Numbered from the stretch's first letter, positions 31,333-41,614 are shown. The stretch: DNA of 43,121 nucleotides from Nitrosotalea sp. (GCA_023252335.1 JAJPEA010000002.1:1-43121); one strand, 5' to 3'. The notes: generated from the letters alone by a model not told the origin. Translations and numbers: made by a program.

Positions 31333-33582
31333 ATGTACCCAAAATTCCAAAGGTATAACAAGACATACCTACAAAGTATATTCATAGTCCAAAACTCTGT
31401 TCAATTAAAAATACTGGAAGCGTACACCCGTGATGTAGGTAGAGGTGTTACACGCATTGATTATGAATCCATGGATGCTCTTGGGGCATCAACTGGAGAC
31501 ATTCTAGAAATTACAGGCAAGCGAAGATCTGTAGCACGATGTCTTCCACTATATCCATCTGATGAGGGGAAAGGGATTATTCGAGTGGACGGACTTGGAA
31601 GGAATAACACCGGTGTAGGAATTGGTGATACTGTTACTGTGCGAAAGATAAAGACTGTGCCTGCAGAAAAAGTCATAGTTGCCCCTCTTGATTCGATACC
31701 TCCAATTGATGAAAGATATCTTACTGATTCTCTAGAAAATATTCCACTTGTAAAAGGTGATAATATCATGGTTCCATACTTTGGTGGCAGACTGACATTC
31801 CAAGTAGTTGGGATAACTCCTGCATCTGATGCAGTGCTTGTAACTCCAAAGACTGAATTTCATATCGCTGAAAAAGGTGAGAGCTTGCGTGGAGTACCGC
31901 AGGTATCATACGAAGATATTGGAGGAATGTCTGATGAGATAAAAAAAGTCAGAGAAATGATAGAGCTACCAATGAGACATCCAGAAATATTTGAAAAATT
32001 GGGAGTTGAAGCTCCAAAAGGTGTATTGTTGTATGGTGTACCTGGAACTGGAAAAACATTACTTGCAAAAGCAGTTGCAAATGAAACCAATGCTCACTTT
32101 ATCAGTATATCTGGTCCTGAAATAATGAGCAAATTTTACGGAGAAAGTGAAGCTAGACTACGTGAAATATTCAAAGAGGCAAAAGAAAAAGCACCATCAA
32201 TTATCTTTGTGGATGAAATTGATTCAATTGCGCCAAAACGAGAAGAGGTCACAGGAGAGGTAGAAAGAAGAGTTGTTTCACAAATGTTGTCATTAATGGA
32301 TGGTCTTGAAGGTAGAGGCAAAGTAATTGTCATTGCTGCAACAAATAGACCAAATGCACTGGATCCAGCCCTTAGAAGACCTGGTAGATTTGACAGAGAA
32401 ATTGAGATCAAAGTTCCTGACAAAAAGGGACGGCTGGAAATTTTACTAATCCACACTAGAAACATGCCTCTTAACGAAGATATCAATTTGGAAAAAATTG
32501 CAGGCACTAGCCATGGGTATGTGGGAGCTGATTTAGAATATCTTTGCAAGGAAGCCGCAATGAAATGTCTTCGAAGATTATTGCCTGAAATTAATTTGTC
32601 TGATGAAAAAATTCCTCCGGAAACTTTGGATAAACTAATTGTAAACTCTGAGGATTATCAATTTGCATTCCGCGATGTTACTCCTGCGGGAATGCGTGAA
32701 GTGTACATTGAAACGCCTGATATAAAATGGACCGAAATTGGAGGTCTTGAAAATGTAAAGCGCGAACTCCAAGAGGCAGTAGAATGGCCAATGAAATATC
32801 CTAATCTTTACTCTCAGCTTGGATATAGAATGCCACGCGGCATTTTGTTACATGGTCCTAGTGGAACAGGCAAAACACTGCTTGCAAAAGCAGTTGCAAC
32901 AGAGAGTGAAGCAAACTTCATTTCAGTCAAGGGTCCAGAATTACTATCCAAGTGGATTGGTGAATCAGAACGAGGAATCAGGGAGATATTTCGAAGGGCA
33001 AGACAATCATCACCATGTGTAATATTTTTCGATGAGATTGATTCTATTGCACCAATTAGGGGAATGGGCGAGAGTGCAACTACAGAAAAAGTTGTCAGTC
33101 AATTATTAACAGAAATGGATGGAATCACATCACTTAATGGTGTAGTGGTAATTGCTGCAACAAATAGGGCAGACATGATTGATTCTGCACTGCTTAGACC
33201 TGGTAGATTTGACAAAATTATTCTAGTTCCAATTCCAGACAAGGAGGGAAGATTGAAGATATTGGAAATAAGCTCGGCAGATATTCCAATTGAAAAAGAT
33301 ATGGGTACACCAAATGGACTAAATCCAGACTATGTTGACTTGGCAAAGATTGCAGAGATGACTGATGGCATGAGTGGTGCAGATGTTGCAGCAATTGCAA
33401 ATACTGCTGCATCCATTGTATTGCACAACTTTGTTGAAAAGTATCCTGATCCAAAAGATGCTGAAAAACAAGTAGATGCTGCAAAAGTAAAGATGCGAGA
33501 CTTTGAGGAAGCAGTAAAGAAAGTCAAGATCCAAAAAGAACTAAAGATTGGACAAAAAGTAACGGTATCACACTTTAGATAA
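31333..33582 (+). CDS. cdc48: Cdc48/VCP (VAT)-type AAA ATPase
   Basis: The 749-residue protein has the Cdc48 N-domain (about residues 23-190, including [16 protein letters not shown]), then two AAA modules: D1 with Walker A GVPGTGKT at 235-242 and Walker B IIFVDEID at 290-297, and D2 with Walker A GPSGTGKT at 508-515 and a second DEID. All Arg-finger and sensor regions appear intact. It unfolds proteins for the proteasome or remodels complexes. The first about 20 residues (to FIVQNS) are unlike other Cdc48 proteins. No consensus TATA box fits ATG 31333; GGTATAACA (31352-31360) would start RNA near 31383, at an ATA codon. The true start is uncertain. Confidence 0.93.
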   Translation: MYPKFQRYNKTYLQSIFIVQNSVQLKILEAYTRDVGRGVTRIDYESMDALGASTGDILEITGKRRSVARCLPLYPSDEGKGIIRVDGLGRNNTGVGIGDTVTVRKIKTVPAEKVIVAPLDSIPPIDERYLTDSLENIPLVKGDNIMVPYFGGRLTFQVVGITPASDAVLVTPKTEFHIAEKGESLRGVPQVSYEDIGGMSDEIKKVREMIELPMRHPEIFEKLGVEAPKGVLLYGVPGTGKTLLAKAVANETNAHFISISGPEIMSKFYGESEARLREIFKEAKEKAPSIIFVDEIDSIAPKREEVTGEVERRVVSQMLSLMDGLEGRGKVIVIAATNRPNALDPALRRPGRFDREIEIKVPDKKGRLEILLIHTRNMPLNEDINLEKIAGTSHGYVGADLEYLCKEAAMKCLRRLLPEINLSDEKIPPETLDKLIVNSEDYQFAFRDVTPAGMREVYIETPDIKWTEIGGLENVKRELQEAVEWPMKYPNLYSQLGYRMPRGILLHGPSGTGKTLLAKAVATESEANFISVKGPELLSKWIGESERGIREIFRRARQSSPCVIFFDEIDSIAPIRGMGESATTEKVVSQLLTEMDGITSLNGVVVIAATNRADMIDSALLRPGRFDKIILVPIPDKEGRLKILEISSADIPIEKDMGTPNGLNPDYVDLAKIAEMTDGMSGADVAAIANTAASIVLHNFVEKYPDPKDAEKQVDAAKVKMRDFEEAVKKVKIQKELKIGQKVTVSHFR

Positions 33583-33917
33583 TTTTCTTTTTATCTTGTT
33601 TGTTCTGTAGGGGCGGTTATTTTCCATTTTCATGCATTCCAAATAATTTATACTTATTATCGTATTGCCTGTTTGGTTTTATCACACAAGAAAATATTTC
33701 AGATGTTGTGTTGGGTATGTCAACCATAGAATATGAATTGAAATATATTTTTATGACTCTTACATTGGAAACTCATGTATTAGAAATTCAAGTGAGTCTC
33801 ATAGATGTAGTTTAAAATTATTATGTTGTATTAAGGAACTAGGGAGGACATGAATACTATATTGTCTTTATGATTCGTATACAACATTCCTTTATTTGAC
33901 GCAATGCAAGTAACACC
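33583..33917. other. Intergenic region without a supported gene
   Basis: These 335 bases separate cdc48 from the phosphoesterase gene. They begin with a T-rich stretch that could terminate cdc48. TTTATTTG (33891-33898), about 24 bases before GTG 33918, can serve the next gene. A 71-codon frame (33600-33815) has odd composition, no promoter at the right distance and no recognisable features, so I do not call it. I see no strong hairpin. Confidence 0.5.
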
Positions 33918-36032
33918 GTGAAAAATCTAGGTCGTCTCAAAATACAAGGACGTGCCTTATTTGTTGCAATAATACTTACTTCTTCTGTTGCAATCATGTC
34001 ATTACCAAATGCAACTGTATTTGCAGATTCAGGTTGTCTACTCAACTCTGCTGACAATAAGATAAAGCATGTTATCTATATTCAATTTGACAACTTGCAT
34101 CTTACTCGAGATAATCCAAATGTTCCATCCGACTTGGAGCAGATGCCACATCTTCTAAATTTTGTTAAAGATAATGGTATAATGTCAGGTAATGAACACA
34201 CACCATTAATTTCTCATACTGCTGATGATATTATTACATCTGAAACTGGTGTCTATGGAGACCGACATGGACAACCAGTTGCAAATAGTTTTGGTTACTT
34301 TACTCCAACTGGAGACAAGTTTGAAAGCTCTTTTACTTATTGGACAGACCCAGTAGCAACATCAATTGATACATCTTACAACCTGCTTAATGCTACTGGA
34401 CAAAATGCCCCGGCACCATGGGTGTCATATACAAGAGCAGGTTGTAACTTTGGTGCGGTTGCCTTGGCAGATATGGAAATTGAAAACACTAGAAGCGACA
34501 TAAATACAGTTTTTGGTTCAAGTTCTCTACAGGCAAATGAGTCGCATACACATTCTACTCAAGCGGTCGCTGATTTTGAAGGAATTGCTATCCACTGTGC
34601 AAGTGGATCTAATCTTTGTTCTTCCGCAAATGGTGGTCAACCAGATGTTCTTCCACAAGAAAAAGGTGGTTATTCTGGATATAACGCACTCTTTGGCCAC
34701 AAATATGTTGCACCACAAATTACTGCAAGCTTGCCAATGACAGACCTTAATGGACAAACTATAAACGGTTCAAATGGAATCCCAGGTTTCCCAGGATTTG
34801 ACGGCATGTCTGCCGCAGTCTCACTATCTTATGTTGCATCAATGCAAGAACATGGCATTCCAGTTACCTATGCTTACATCTCAGATGCACATGACAAACA
34901 TCCAAGTGGTCCTGCATATGGTCCAGGTCAAGCAGGTTATGTGGCTGCACTTGCAGCATATGACAGCGCATTTGATACATTTTTCAACCGATTAAACAGT
35001 GATGGCATAAACCAAAGCAATACACTATTTGTCTTTACAGCAGATGAGGGAGACCACTTTGTTGGAGGCCCACCTAGTCCTGCAAACTGTGATGGCATTA
35101 CAATACCATGTACATATGCTAAGATTGGTGAGATTGATACCAACTTGACGGGTCTCCTTGCAGGGCAAGGTGTTACAACACCATTTGATATCCATTTTGA
35201 TGATGCACCAACAGTTTACATCAAAGGAAATCCCACTCCAACCAATTCAACAGTTCGAGCATTTGAGCAAGCCGCTGGTAAACTAGCAGCAGTTAATCCC
35301 ATTACAAACAACACTGACAAGCTTACCATATACATGGCTGACCCCGTTGAGGAAAAACTACTTCACATGGTTACTGCAGATCCACTCCGCACCCCTACTT
35401 TTACACTATTTGGCGATCCAGATTACTACTTTCAAACATTTGGTACTACTGTAGAGGCACCAGGCTTTGCATGGAATCACGGTGATGTCCAGCCTGAAAT
35501 TACAACAACTTGGCTTGGCATGGTCGGACCAGGAGTACAACATAAAGGAATGGACAACAAGACTTGGTCGGATCACACAGATATTCGTCCAACCATGATG
35601 ATGTTACTTGGTTTAAAGGATGATTATAGTCATGATGGTAGAGTGCTTGTAGAAGATATGCAAGACAGTGCTCTTCCAGATGCAGTTAAAGTCCACAAAG
35701 ATACATTCGAAAATCTCGCCCAAATCTACAAACAGATCAATGCACCAGTGGGCATGCTCTCCTTGTGTACTCTAAAGATATCTACTCAAGCACTAAACAG
35801 TGCCAGTTCTGGAGATGCAACTTATACTAGTCTAGAAAACCAGCTTGGCTCTATCTCAAGTCAACGAGATACAGTCAAGAATCAGATAATCAATATCTTG
35901 GAAGGTGCAGAATTTAATGGCGATACCATGAATCCACACCAAGCAGACACCTTGATTGGTCAGGCTCATGATCTACTTGGGAAAGTAAATGACAAATGTA
36001 ATCTCAACAAATACGGAAATAACAATAGCTGA
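33918..36032 (+). CDS. Secreted phosphoesterase/alkaline-phosphatase-superfamily protein
   Basis: The 704-residue protein starts at GTG and has a signal peptide (about residues 1-36, ending near VFADS). The body has alkaline phosphatase/phosphoesterase-superfamily features: IYIQFDN near the N-terminal metal site, SHTADDIITSETGVYGDRHG with the nucleophile region, FVFTADEGDHF and WSDHTDIRPTMMMLLGL, which supply the later metal-binding Asp and His. Likely substrates are phosphate esters outside the cell, relevant to phosphate scavenging. The C-terminus (about 620-704) is helical. The substrate and exact class (phosphatase, phosphodiesterase or sulfatase-like) cannot be decided. Confidence 0.75.
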   Translation: MKNLGRLKIQGRALFVAIILTSSVAIMSLPNATVFADSGCLLNSADNKIKHVIYIQFDNLHLTRDNPNVPSDLEQMPHLLNFVKDNGIMSGNEHTPLISHTADDIITSETGVYGDRHGQPVANSFGYFTPTGDKFESSFTYWTDPVATSIDTSYNLLNATGQNAPAPWVSYTRAGCNFGAVALADMEIENTRSDINTVFGSSSLQANESHTHSTQAVADFEGIAIHCASGSNLCSSANGGQPDVLPQEKGGYSGYNALFGHKYVAPQITASLPMTDLNGQTINGSNGIPGFPGFDGMSAAVSLSYVASMQEHGIPVTYAYISDAHDKHPSGPAYGPGQAGYVAALAAYDSAFDTFFNRLNSDGINQSNTLFVFTADEGDHFVGGPPSPANCDGITIPCTYAKIGEIDTNLTGLLAGQGVTTPFDIHFDDAPTVYIKGNPTPTNSTVRAFEQAAGKLAAVNPITNNTDKLTIYMADPVEEKLLHMVTADPLRTPTFTLFGDPDYYFQTFGTTVEAPGFAWNHGDVQPEITTTWLGMVGPGVQHKGMDNKTWSDHTDIRPTMMMLLGLKDDYSHDGRVLVEDMQDSALPDAVKVHKDTFENLAQIYKQINAPVGMLSLCTLKISTQALNSASSGDATYTSLENQLGSISSQRDTVKNQIINILEGAEFNGDTMNPHQADTLIGQAHDLLGKVNDKCNLNKYGNNNS

Positions 36033-36123
36033 CAAAATAATGAAAAGTAATGAAGGGAACGATTAGTTTGTTCGAACCAGACAGAAATCATCTAAAATAC
36101 ATTTCACTATTTTAGATAAATAT

Positions 36124-36672
36124 ATGGTAGATTTTTTACGGTCACATGAGACTAAAGATAATGCTACAGTTACGGCCATAGTAATTGACGATGACAAGGA
36201 TACAGTATCAGTTCTCTCTGACTTTTTACAGATAAAAGGTATCACAGTAATTGGAGAAGGGTATGATGGTTTGGAAGCAATTGAAATCTACAAGACACTT
36301 AGGCCAGATGTAGTATTTTTGGATGTCATGATGAAAGAGTATGATGGAATTTATACACTAGAAAAAATAAGGGCGATTGAACCTGATGCCATTGTGATAT
36401 TGATAACAGCAGATTTGCAAAGTGATACTAGGAATAGATTGCTTGAGCTTAACGCATCTGCCATAATCTACAAACCTTATGATATCAATGAGGTAATGTG
36501 TGCAACAAACGAACTGGTTCTTAAACTAAAACAGAAATTATTGGAGGATCTCGTATCCAAAAAATCTCGACTGCGAATGCTAAATACAATACTCAAAAAG
36601 CGTTTGCAGAATTCGGAAATGGATGTAATTCGTCGTGCGCAATATTTTGAAGAAAAAGAAAAATTGATCTGA
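36124..36672 (+). CDS. Response regulator with C-terminal helical region
   Basis: The 182-residue protein has a CheY-like receiver domain (about residues 15-130) with acidic pocket D22-D24, phosphorylation site D67 (VVFLDVMM), T95 and K117 (IYKPY) all present. The rest (about 130-182) is a basic helix pair with coiled-coil character and no DNA-binding domain I recognise. No histidine kinase gene is adjacent. A tail of this kind may mediate dimerisation or partner binding. Confidence 0.85.
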   Translation: MVDFLRSHETKDNATVTAIVIDDDKDTVSVLSDFLQIKGITVIGEGYDGLEAIEIYKTLRPDVVFLDVMMKEYDGIYTLEKIRAIEPDAIVILITADLQSDTRNRLLELNASAIIYKPYDINEVMCATNELVLKLKQKLLEDLVSKKSRLRMLNTILKKRLQNSEMDVIRRAQYFEEKEKLI

Positions 36673-36704
36673 TTGTGGTTGGCATAGAACATTTTTACAA
36701 ACTG

Positions 36705-36713
36705 TTTTTATAG
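36705..36713 (+). promoter_or_regulatory. TATA box of the PEF-signal surface protein at 36735
   Basis: TTTTTATAG is centred about 26 bases upstream of ATG 36735 and only about 11 upstream of the possible TTG 36720, so it fixes the ATG as the likely leaderless start. Confidence 0.55.
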
Positions 36714-36734
36714 TACATTTTGTTATTTCGAACA

Positions 36735-37868
36735 ATGAGATATAGTATTCTTGATATTATCCAGTCTCAAAATGTGAGAGTTATTCTAATTTTAGGTGTT
36801 TTTGTAGGATTGGCAGGATTTGTATATCTTACACCGTTTGTTTATGCTGATAAAAATAACCTGGATGTGTCTTCTGGCCTTTCTACACAAATACATGTTG
36901 GAAAATCAGAAATTGGAGCAAATTCTTCTTCGGATACAAACGCATCATCTAATACAGGTTCTAGCATGTCCACTGAAATTAATTCTAATACTAACGCATC
37001 TGTTACTCTAAGATCACAAGACGAATCTCATGAAAACAGTCATGCTGCATCAAATGAATCTGAGTCACATGGGCATTACAAGAACGGGTATGAAAAAATT
37101 TCTGCAAATTCTGATGATGAATTTACAGTCCAATCCGAAAGACATCTCTACAAGCCTGGTGATAATGTAACCCTAAGTGGTTCGCTTTATTCAGACTTGA
37201 TTTCTTCTATTGGGAATGTCACTGCCGTATCAATCCAAGTTGCGGACAAAGATGGAAATGTAATTTATTCTGGCACGGGACAAATTAATACAAATGGAGA
37301 ATATAATGCAGAATTTATGTTACCAATTGATGCTAAAAATGGAGCATATACTGTTGATGTAAACGCTGATGTTAGTGCAGATGTACTTAATGCTTTATCA
37401 TTAAAGGCAAAAAATAGTCTGTCAAGTTCAACAAAAATTGTTGTTGCAAATTACAATGCAATGAAAGTAAACGCTGAAGGCAAGGACTTTGATGTAGATA
37501 TAGCAAGTAACTCTACAACTGTAAATAATCTTAATTTTGATGAACAAAACAAGAAACTATCATTTACAGTTCAAGGTGATGCTGGAACAAAGGGTGTAAC
37601 TCAAATAACTATACCAAAATCTTTGCTCAGTGGTGACCTGACTGTAATGATTGATGGTCAGGCCATGGCACAATCTGATGTTGTAGAGACTGCTAATACT
37701 GATACTGATACAACACTTGAGCTTAATTATCATCACAGTACTCACCAGATAGATATTGTTGGAACAAACGCAGTACCAGAGTTTAACTCTCTTGCATCTC
37801 TAGTGCTTGTACTCTCGGTGCTTTCTGTAATTGTATTGTCTCAAACCAGACGACTTGGAATACGCTAA
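36735..37868 (+). CDS. Large secreted protein with PEF-type C-terminal sorting signal
   Basis: The 377-residue product has an N-terminal hydrophobic export signal (about residues 12-36, ending VYA), then a Ser/Asn/Thr-rich low-complexity stretch with many N-glycosylation sites and a His-rich patch (HENSHAASNESESHGHY), and a macroglobulin-like beta domain (LYKPGDNVTLSGSLYSD). The end is PEFNS, a hydrophobic helix and a basic QTRRLGIR. This is the PEFG-CTERM arrangement. A second domain before the tail (LSFTVQGDAG...TQITIPKSLLSGDLTV) resembles the proteins at 7711 and 41069. Confidence 0.75.
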   Translation: MRYSILDIIQSQNVRVILILGVFVGLAGFVYLTPFVYADKNNLDVSSGLSTQIHVGKSEIGANSSSDTNASSNTGSSMSTEINSNTNASVTLRSQDESHENSHAASNESESHGHYKNGYEKISANSDDEFTVQSERHLYKPGDNVTLSGSLYSDLISSIGNVTAVSIQVADKDGNVIYSGTGQINTNGEYNAEFMLPIDAKNGAYTVDVNADVSADVLNALSLKAKNSLSSSTKIVVANYNAMKVNAEGKDFDVDIASNSTTVNNLNFDEQNKKLSFTVQGDAGTKGVTQITIPKSLLSGDLTVMIDGQAMAQSDVVETANTDTDTTLELNYHHSTHQIDIVGTNAVPEFNSLASLVLVLSVLSVIVLSQTRRLGIR

Positions 37869-37878
37869 AAAATTATAA

Positions 37879-38370
37879 TCAAACATTAAATTTTCTGGAA
37901 ACTATCAAGACTCCTATTATTGATATGGCAACAATCATGCCAGCCAGAGTACCAAATTCTGGAATAGGTACGTAATTAGAAAAATCAGGTGCAATCTGTG
38001 CAAATTTTTCAGGATTTTGCTCTTTAGCTAAATTCAATCCCTGTAGTAAATACGAGGGCATCTTTTCTACCGAGTCTGGATCTACGTTATTGTCTTTGAG
38101 ACAGTGATATGCCTGGCCTAGGTGATTTAACATAGTACTACTGTAGCTTGTTTTCAAGATGGTTGCAGCAATATCCTCTGGTCTTTCACCAAACCAATAT
38201 CTGTTTTCTTGGTAAATGAAATATGAATAGCCTGATTTTTCAATTGCCAGATCTTTTGTGTTACAAAAATATGCACCATTTGTTGTATTAAAATCTGCAA
38301 AGGCATTTTCCGCTAAAATCATGGGCAAAATTATCAAAACTGTTATTGACAAAATACCTATAATTTTCAT
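37879..38370 (-). CDS. Secreted protein with PEFG C-terminal sorting signal
   Basis: The 163-residue protein has a signal peptide (about residues 1-25) and a soluble domain with two or three Cys (YFCNT; YHCLKD) and helices. The canonical tail is PEFGTLAG, hydrophobic helix, then basic SRKFNV. It differs in its main domain from the other PEF proteins here. It is convergent with the large PEF-signal gene (10 bases between stops). Confidence 0.75.
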   Translation of the reverse strand: MKIIGILSITVLIILPMILAENAFADFNTTNGAYFCNTKDLAIEKSGYSYFIYQENRYWFGERPEDIAATILKTSYSSTMLNHLGQAYHCLKDNNVDPDSVEKMPSYLLQGLNLAKEQNPEKFAQIAPDFSNYVPIPEFGTLAGMIVAISIIGVLIVSRKFNV

Positions 38371-38573
38371 AAATTATGAATACAAAACTAGGAGATTAAC
38401 CTTTCAATGGAATCATACTATTGGCAACAATAGCCTCATACTTGCAAAATTCGAAATCATACGTTCTGCTATTCAAATAGGGACATCATTACGTGATATT
38501 GCCTCAGGAGTGCTGATGATCAAAAACTCAAGGATGTATTGTATCTGTGCTAAATGATATGATGTGATTTTTT

Positions 38574-39530
38574 CTAATCTTCAGTAGGATCAGACTTTGT
38601 TTTTTTGTCTGGAACCTGAATGTCTAAGAGTTCTCGTAATCCTTTGTATCTATTTCGTATGGTTACTTCAGTTACGCCAGCTGCTATTGCAATTACTTTC
38701 TGTGTTGTACTGTCTCCGTGTATTGCACATGACAGGTATAGTGCGGCTGCAGCAAGACCCATGGGATCTTTTCCTGCCGAAATCTCTTTTTCATTTGCCC
38801 GCTCCAAGATCTTCAATGCTTCTCGTTTTACTTTCTCACTAAGGCCTGATTCACTTGCAATTCTTGACATACATTTTATCGGATCAAGCACTGGCATTGT
38901 CATATCAAGTTCTTGTAATAATAATCTGTAACATCTTGAAACATCTTTCTTTTTTACGTTAATTCTTTTTGCAACCTCGTTTAATGTTCTTGGAGTTCCA
39001 GTCTCTCTGCATGATAAATACAATGCAGCTGCAATTAATCCTGGAATTGACCTGCCCTTTGCAAGTCCTTTTTCTAATGCTTTTCTGTAAATGTATGCAG
39101 TTTTTTCTACCACTGCATCTGATAATGCAAGTTTGTCTTTTAATCTGCTAAGTTCACTGAATGCTTGTCTGCAATTTCTTTCAGTTGCTTCATGAACCTG
39201 ACTTCGACTATCCCATGTTCTAAGACGAGTGATTGTATTTTTCATTGATGCTGACAAGGGTTTTCCAGTAGAGTCTTTGTTTGCCTGTCCAATCACTGTT
39301 GCAAGTCCCATATCGTGCATTGCAAGAGATGTTGGAACACCAGTTCTTGCTCTATCTTCGAACTGTTCTTTTGAAAATGATTGTCTCTCAGGACCCAAAT
39401 CGTTTACTATCTCATTAATTACTAAACCACATCCTCCACAAAATCGCTCACCTGTAGTACCATCTGTTAACATCTTGGCTTTTCCACACCTAGCGCATTT
39501 TGCGCCCATCTCTGATCTTTGTACTGTCAT
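38574..39530 (-). CDS. tfb: Transcription initiation factor B (TFB/TFIIB)
   Basis: The 318-residue product has an N-terminal zinc ribbon (CARCGK...CGGC; C12, C15, C31, C34), a B-finger linker region and two cyclin-like repeats (about residues 110-205 and 210-305). TFB recruits RNA polymerase to TBP-bound promoters. Thaumarchaea encode several TFBs. An upstream codon (39539) would add three residues; TTTGATAAAAG about 25 bases upstream supports ATG 39530. The C-terminus is a charged tail (PDKKTKSDPTED). Confidence 0.93.
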   Translation of the reverse strand: MTVQRSEMGAKCARCGKAKMLTDGTTGERFCGGCGLVINEIVNDLGPERQSFSKEQFEDRARTGVPTSLAMHDMGLATVIGQANKDSTGKPLSASMKNTITRLRTWDSRSQVHEATERNCRQAFSELSRLKDKLALSDAVVEKTAYIYRKALEKGLAKGRSIPGLIAAALYLSCRETGTPRTLNEVAKRINVKKKDVSRCYRLLLQELDMTMPVLDPIKCMSRIASESGLSEKVKREALKILERANEKEISAGKDPMGLAAAALYLSCAIHGDSTTQKVIAIAAGVTEVTIRNRYKGLRELLDIQVPDKKTKSDPTED

Positions 39531-39622
39531 GAATAACACACCTGTCCAGCTTTTATCAAATAATAACCCAGCTATTTACTCACATCAGTGAAAATTTGCC
39601 CATTTCTTGTAATCTGGACTGG

Positions 39623-40195
39623 TTAGGCGTAGAGGAATTCTGATGGTACTAGCCACGTTTCTTGATAGTCTAAATTTTTGTCAACTAGAAGCATTCCAAG
39701 TTTGTATTTTTTTGCCATATCTACGATGATATCAGAAAGTGTGCCTTTTTCTAGAATGTATGGTAATTCTTGAATGTCTGTAGCCACTAACACTCTGGTA
39801 CTTGGCATCTCTTTTTTTACATTAAAGATATCTTTCTGAACTTCTAGTATGGATTGTCGTGTGATTTCAGGATGAATCAAGACTGTGATGGTTCTCTTTT
39901 CTTTTCTTGCCACTAGATCAAATCTGTATTGAGGATCAAAATCAGTGTGGGCTGCATCATGTTTTACATACCACTGCATGTCCTTGAGATAATCTGATAC
40001 AATATCTTGAATCATGCCAATCTCCAACAAGTCTCTTGCAAATTCTGCCTTTTTGTGCGCTCGTAGTAATGACTTGAAATACTTGTCAACAAGCTGCTTG
40101 GAGTACTTTGACATTTTCTCCTTCATGAAAATTGAATTGAGAAGCAACTTGTTCTCTTGATATGTGCTAAATGGATCTGGCTCCCTGTCTTCCAT
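39623..40195 (-). CDS. Soluble alpha/beta protein of unknown function
   Basis: The 190-residue product starting MEDREPDPFSTYQENK has a helical N-terminal half and an alpha/beta C-terminal half, with DPQYRFDLVARKEKRTITVLI and STRVLVATDIQELPYIL. The alternation of strands with a central D-x-(20)-charged pattern faintly recalls restriction-endonuclease-like folds, but no clear PD-(D/E)xK motif is seen. A GATTAATTA box about 26 bases upstream supports 40195 over the earlier Met (40210). It is divergent from the PAC2 gene. Confidence 0.6.
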   Translation of the reverse strand: MEDREPDPFSTYQENKLLLNSIFMKEKMSKYSKQLVDKYFKSLLRAHKKAEFARDLLEIGMIQDIVSDYLKDMQWYVKHDAAHTDFDPQYRFDLVARKEKRTITVLIHPEITRQSILEVQKDIFNVKKEMPSTRVLVATDIQELPYILEKGTLSDIIVDMAKKYKLGMLLVDKNLDYQETWLVPSEFLYA

Positions 40196-40305
40196 GCTGA
40201 CTTGACACATGTCTGGTAATTAATCGCTCGCCATAACCGAATTACCATAAAACCATAAGATGTACTAGTGGAATCAGAGATAAGGTATTAATCATAAAAG
40301 ACCAA

Positions 40306-41028
40306 ATGACTAGTGTGGATTTTGTCCAAAAGGGTGAGCCTGATGTATCCAAACCACTCTTGATTGCAGCCATGCAAGATATGGGAGATGTTGGAAGCAT
40401 CGTAATTGACTTTATCAATTCAAATCTTAACACGTCAGTATTTCGTGAAGTCCAGCCATCGTATCCTGCATATGTCATTGATAATGGCGGATATATCGAC
40501 ATTCCAGAAGAAAAATGGGATTATAGGTATGCTAAAGATATCATTGTATTTGGAGGAGGTTCTGGACAGCCATCTTCTACAGAAGAGCTAAACGTGTTGT
40601 GTCAAGATGTAATTGATGTTGCAAAAAAATATTCTGTACGTTTCATCTATACACTTGGCGGGTTTCATACAAAAAATCCAATTGAGGGTGAACCAAAAAC
40701 ATTTGTCACTACAACATCAAAAGATCTTACAGAACAAGTGAGAAAACTTGGAATCTTGACTACACCAGAGGCTTCTATCATTACTGGATTTAATGGGCTT
40801 ATACTTGGGTTTGCAAAGATGAATGGTATTCAAGGGATTGGGTTGTATGCAGAATTAAACCAGCCCAAGTTACCACAGTATAGATCTTCTAAGAGCATAA
40901 TAAAGACACTTGAAAAGATGACTTATCGCAAGTTTGGTGATACTTCAGAGTTTGATTCTATGGCAAAAGATGTCGAGTCTCACAGTCATAAAAAACGCTT
41001 TGACCCTGATCAAAGCTACTCTATCTGA
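40306..41028 (+). CDS. PAC2-family protein (proteasome assembly chaperone-like)
   Basis: The 240-residue protein matches the PAC2 family: KPLLIAAMQDMGDVGSIV near the N-terminus, RYAKDIIVFGGGSGQPSS, IYTLGGFHTKNP, and GFNGLILGFAKMNGIQGIGLYAE. Archaeal PAC2 proteins (PbaB-like) bind the C-termini of proteasome subunits and may help assembly or act as ATP-independent activators. No proteasome gene is adjacent, but Cdc48 is encoded in the same window. Confidence 0.88.
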   Translation: MTSVDFVQKGEPDVSKPLLIAAMQDMGDVGSIVIDFINSNLNTSVFREVQPSYPAYVIDNGGYIDIPEEKWDYRYAKDIIVFGGGSGQPSSTEELNVLCQDVIDVAKKYSVRFIYTLGGFHTKNPIEGEPKTFVTTTSKDLTEQVRKLGILTTPEASIITGFNGLILGFAKMNGIQGIGLYAELNQPKLPQYRSSKSIIKTLEKMTYRKFGDTSEFDSMAKDVESHSHKKRFDPDQSYSI

Positions 41029-41068
41029 TTTAATAAAATAAAAGAAATTTTTTCACGCTTGCTGTCTT

Positions 41069-41566
41069 TTACAGACGAATTGGTCCAAGTCTTGTAACTG
41101 CAACTATGGCTACAATTGCAACTGCTAAAACTACTGCAGCTACTGGACCAAACTCTGGCACTACTGTTGTTCCAACGATTGAAACATTTTCAGATAATGG
41201 AGTGATTGGTATTGATACAATTGTGTCTCCTGACTCGTTAGTTGTTGTATAGTTTGTTACTATTTGACCGTCTACAAATACTCCAATGAATCCATTAATC
41301 AGTCCAGTTGGAAGTTTTAGAACCAGATGACTGTCTGTGTCAGCCTTGCCTACAAGAACAAAACTAACAGATTTGTCTTTTACACTAACTGATGAGCTAA
41401 CAATATCTTTCACAGATGAGTATGGCACATCAAATGTTGTTGCACCATCTCCTGCATCTTTTCCAACGCCTGCAATGGTCTTGTTGAACTCTACTTGAGC
41501 AAAGGATGATGTTGCCATTGGAGCAAGTAAAATTACGATTGCTGCAAAAATTACTATCTTGAGCAT
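41069..41566 (-). CDS. Secreted protein with PEFG C-terminal sorting signal
   Basis: The 165-residue protein has a signal peptide (about residues 1-23, ending SSFA), an all-beta domain (LVLKLPTGLINGFIGVFVDG) and a canonical tail PEFGPVAAVV, hydrophobic helix, basic TRLGPIRL. The domain before the tail resembles the corresponding part of the proteins at 7711 and 36735, so the three appear to share a surface-protein module. It is convergent with the PAC2 gene. Confidence 0.75.
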   Translation of the reverse strand: MLKIVIFAAIVILLAPMATSSFAQVEFNKTIAGVGKDAGDGATTFDVPYSSVKDIVSSSVSVKDKSVSFVLVGKADTDSHLVLKLPTGLINGFIGVFVDGQIVTNYTTTNESGDTIVSIPITPLSENVSIVGTTVVPEFGPVAAVVLAVAIVAIVAVTRLGPIRL

Positions 41567-41614
41567 GATTCAAGTTCATTATCTTGGCTAGTTAACGGGT
41601 TTGGCTAATTATTT

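Noticed and set aside
33600-33815. 71-codon frame between cdc48 and the phosphoesterase gene
   Set aside because: Odd composition, no promoter at the expected distance and no recognisable features.
38371-38573. Small coding or guide RNA genes in the 203-base gap between a PEFG gene and tfb
   Set aside because: Only very short frames and weak box-like motifs; nothing consistent.
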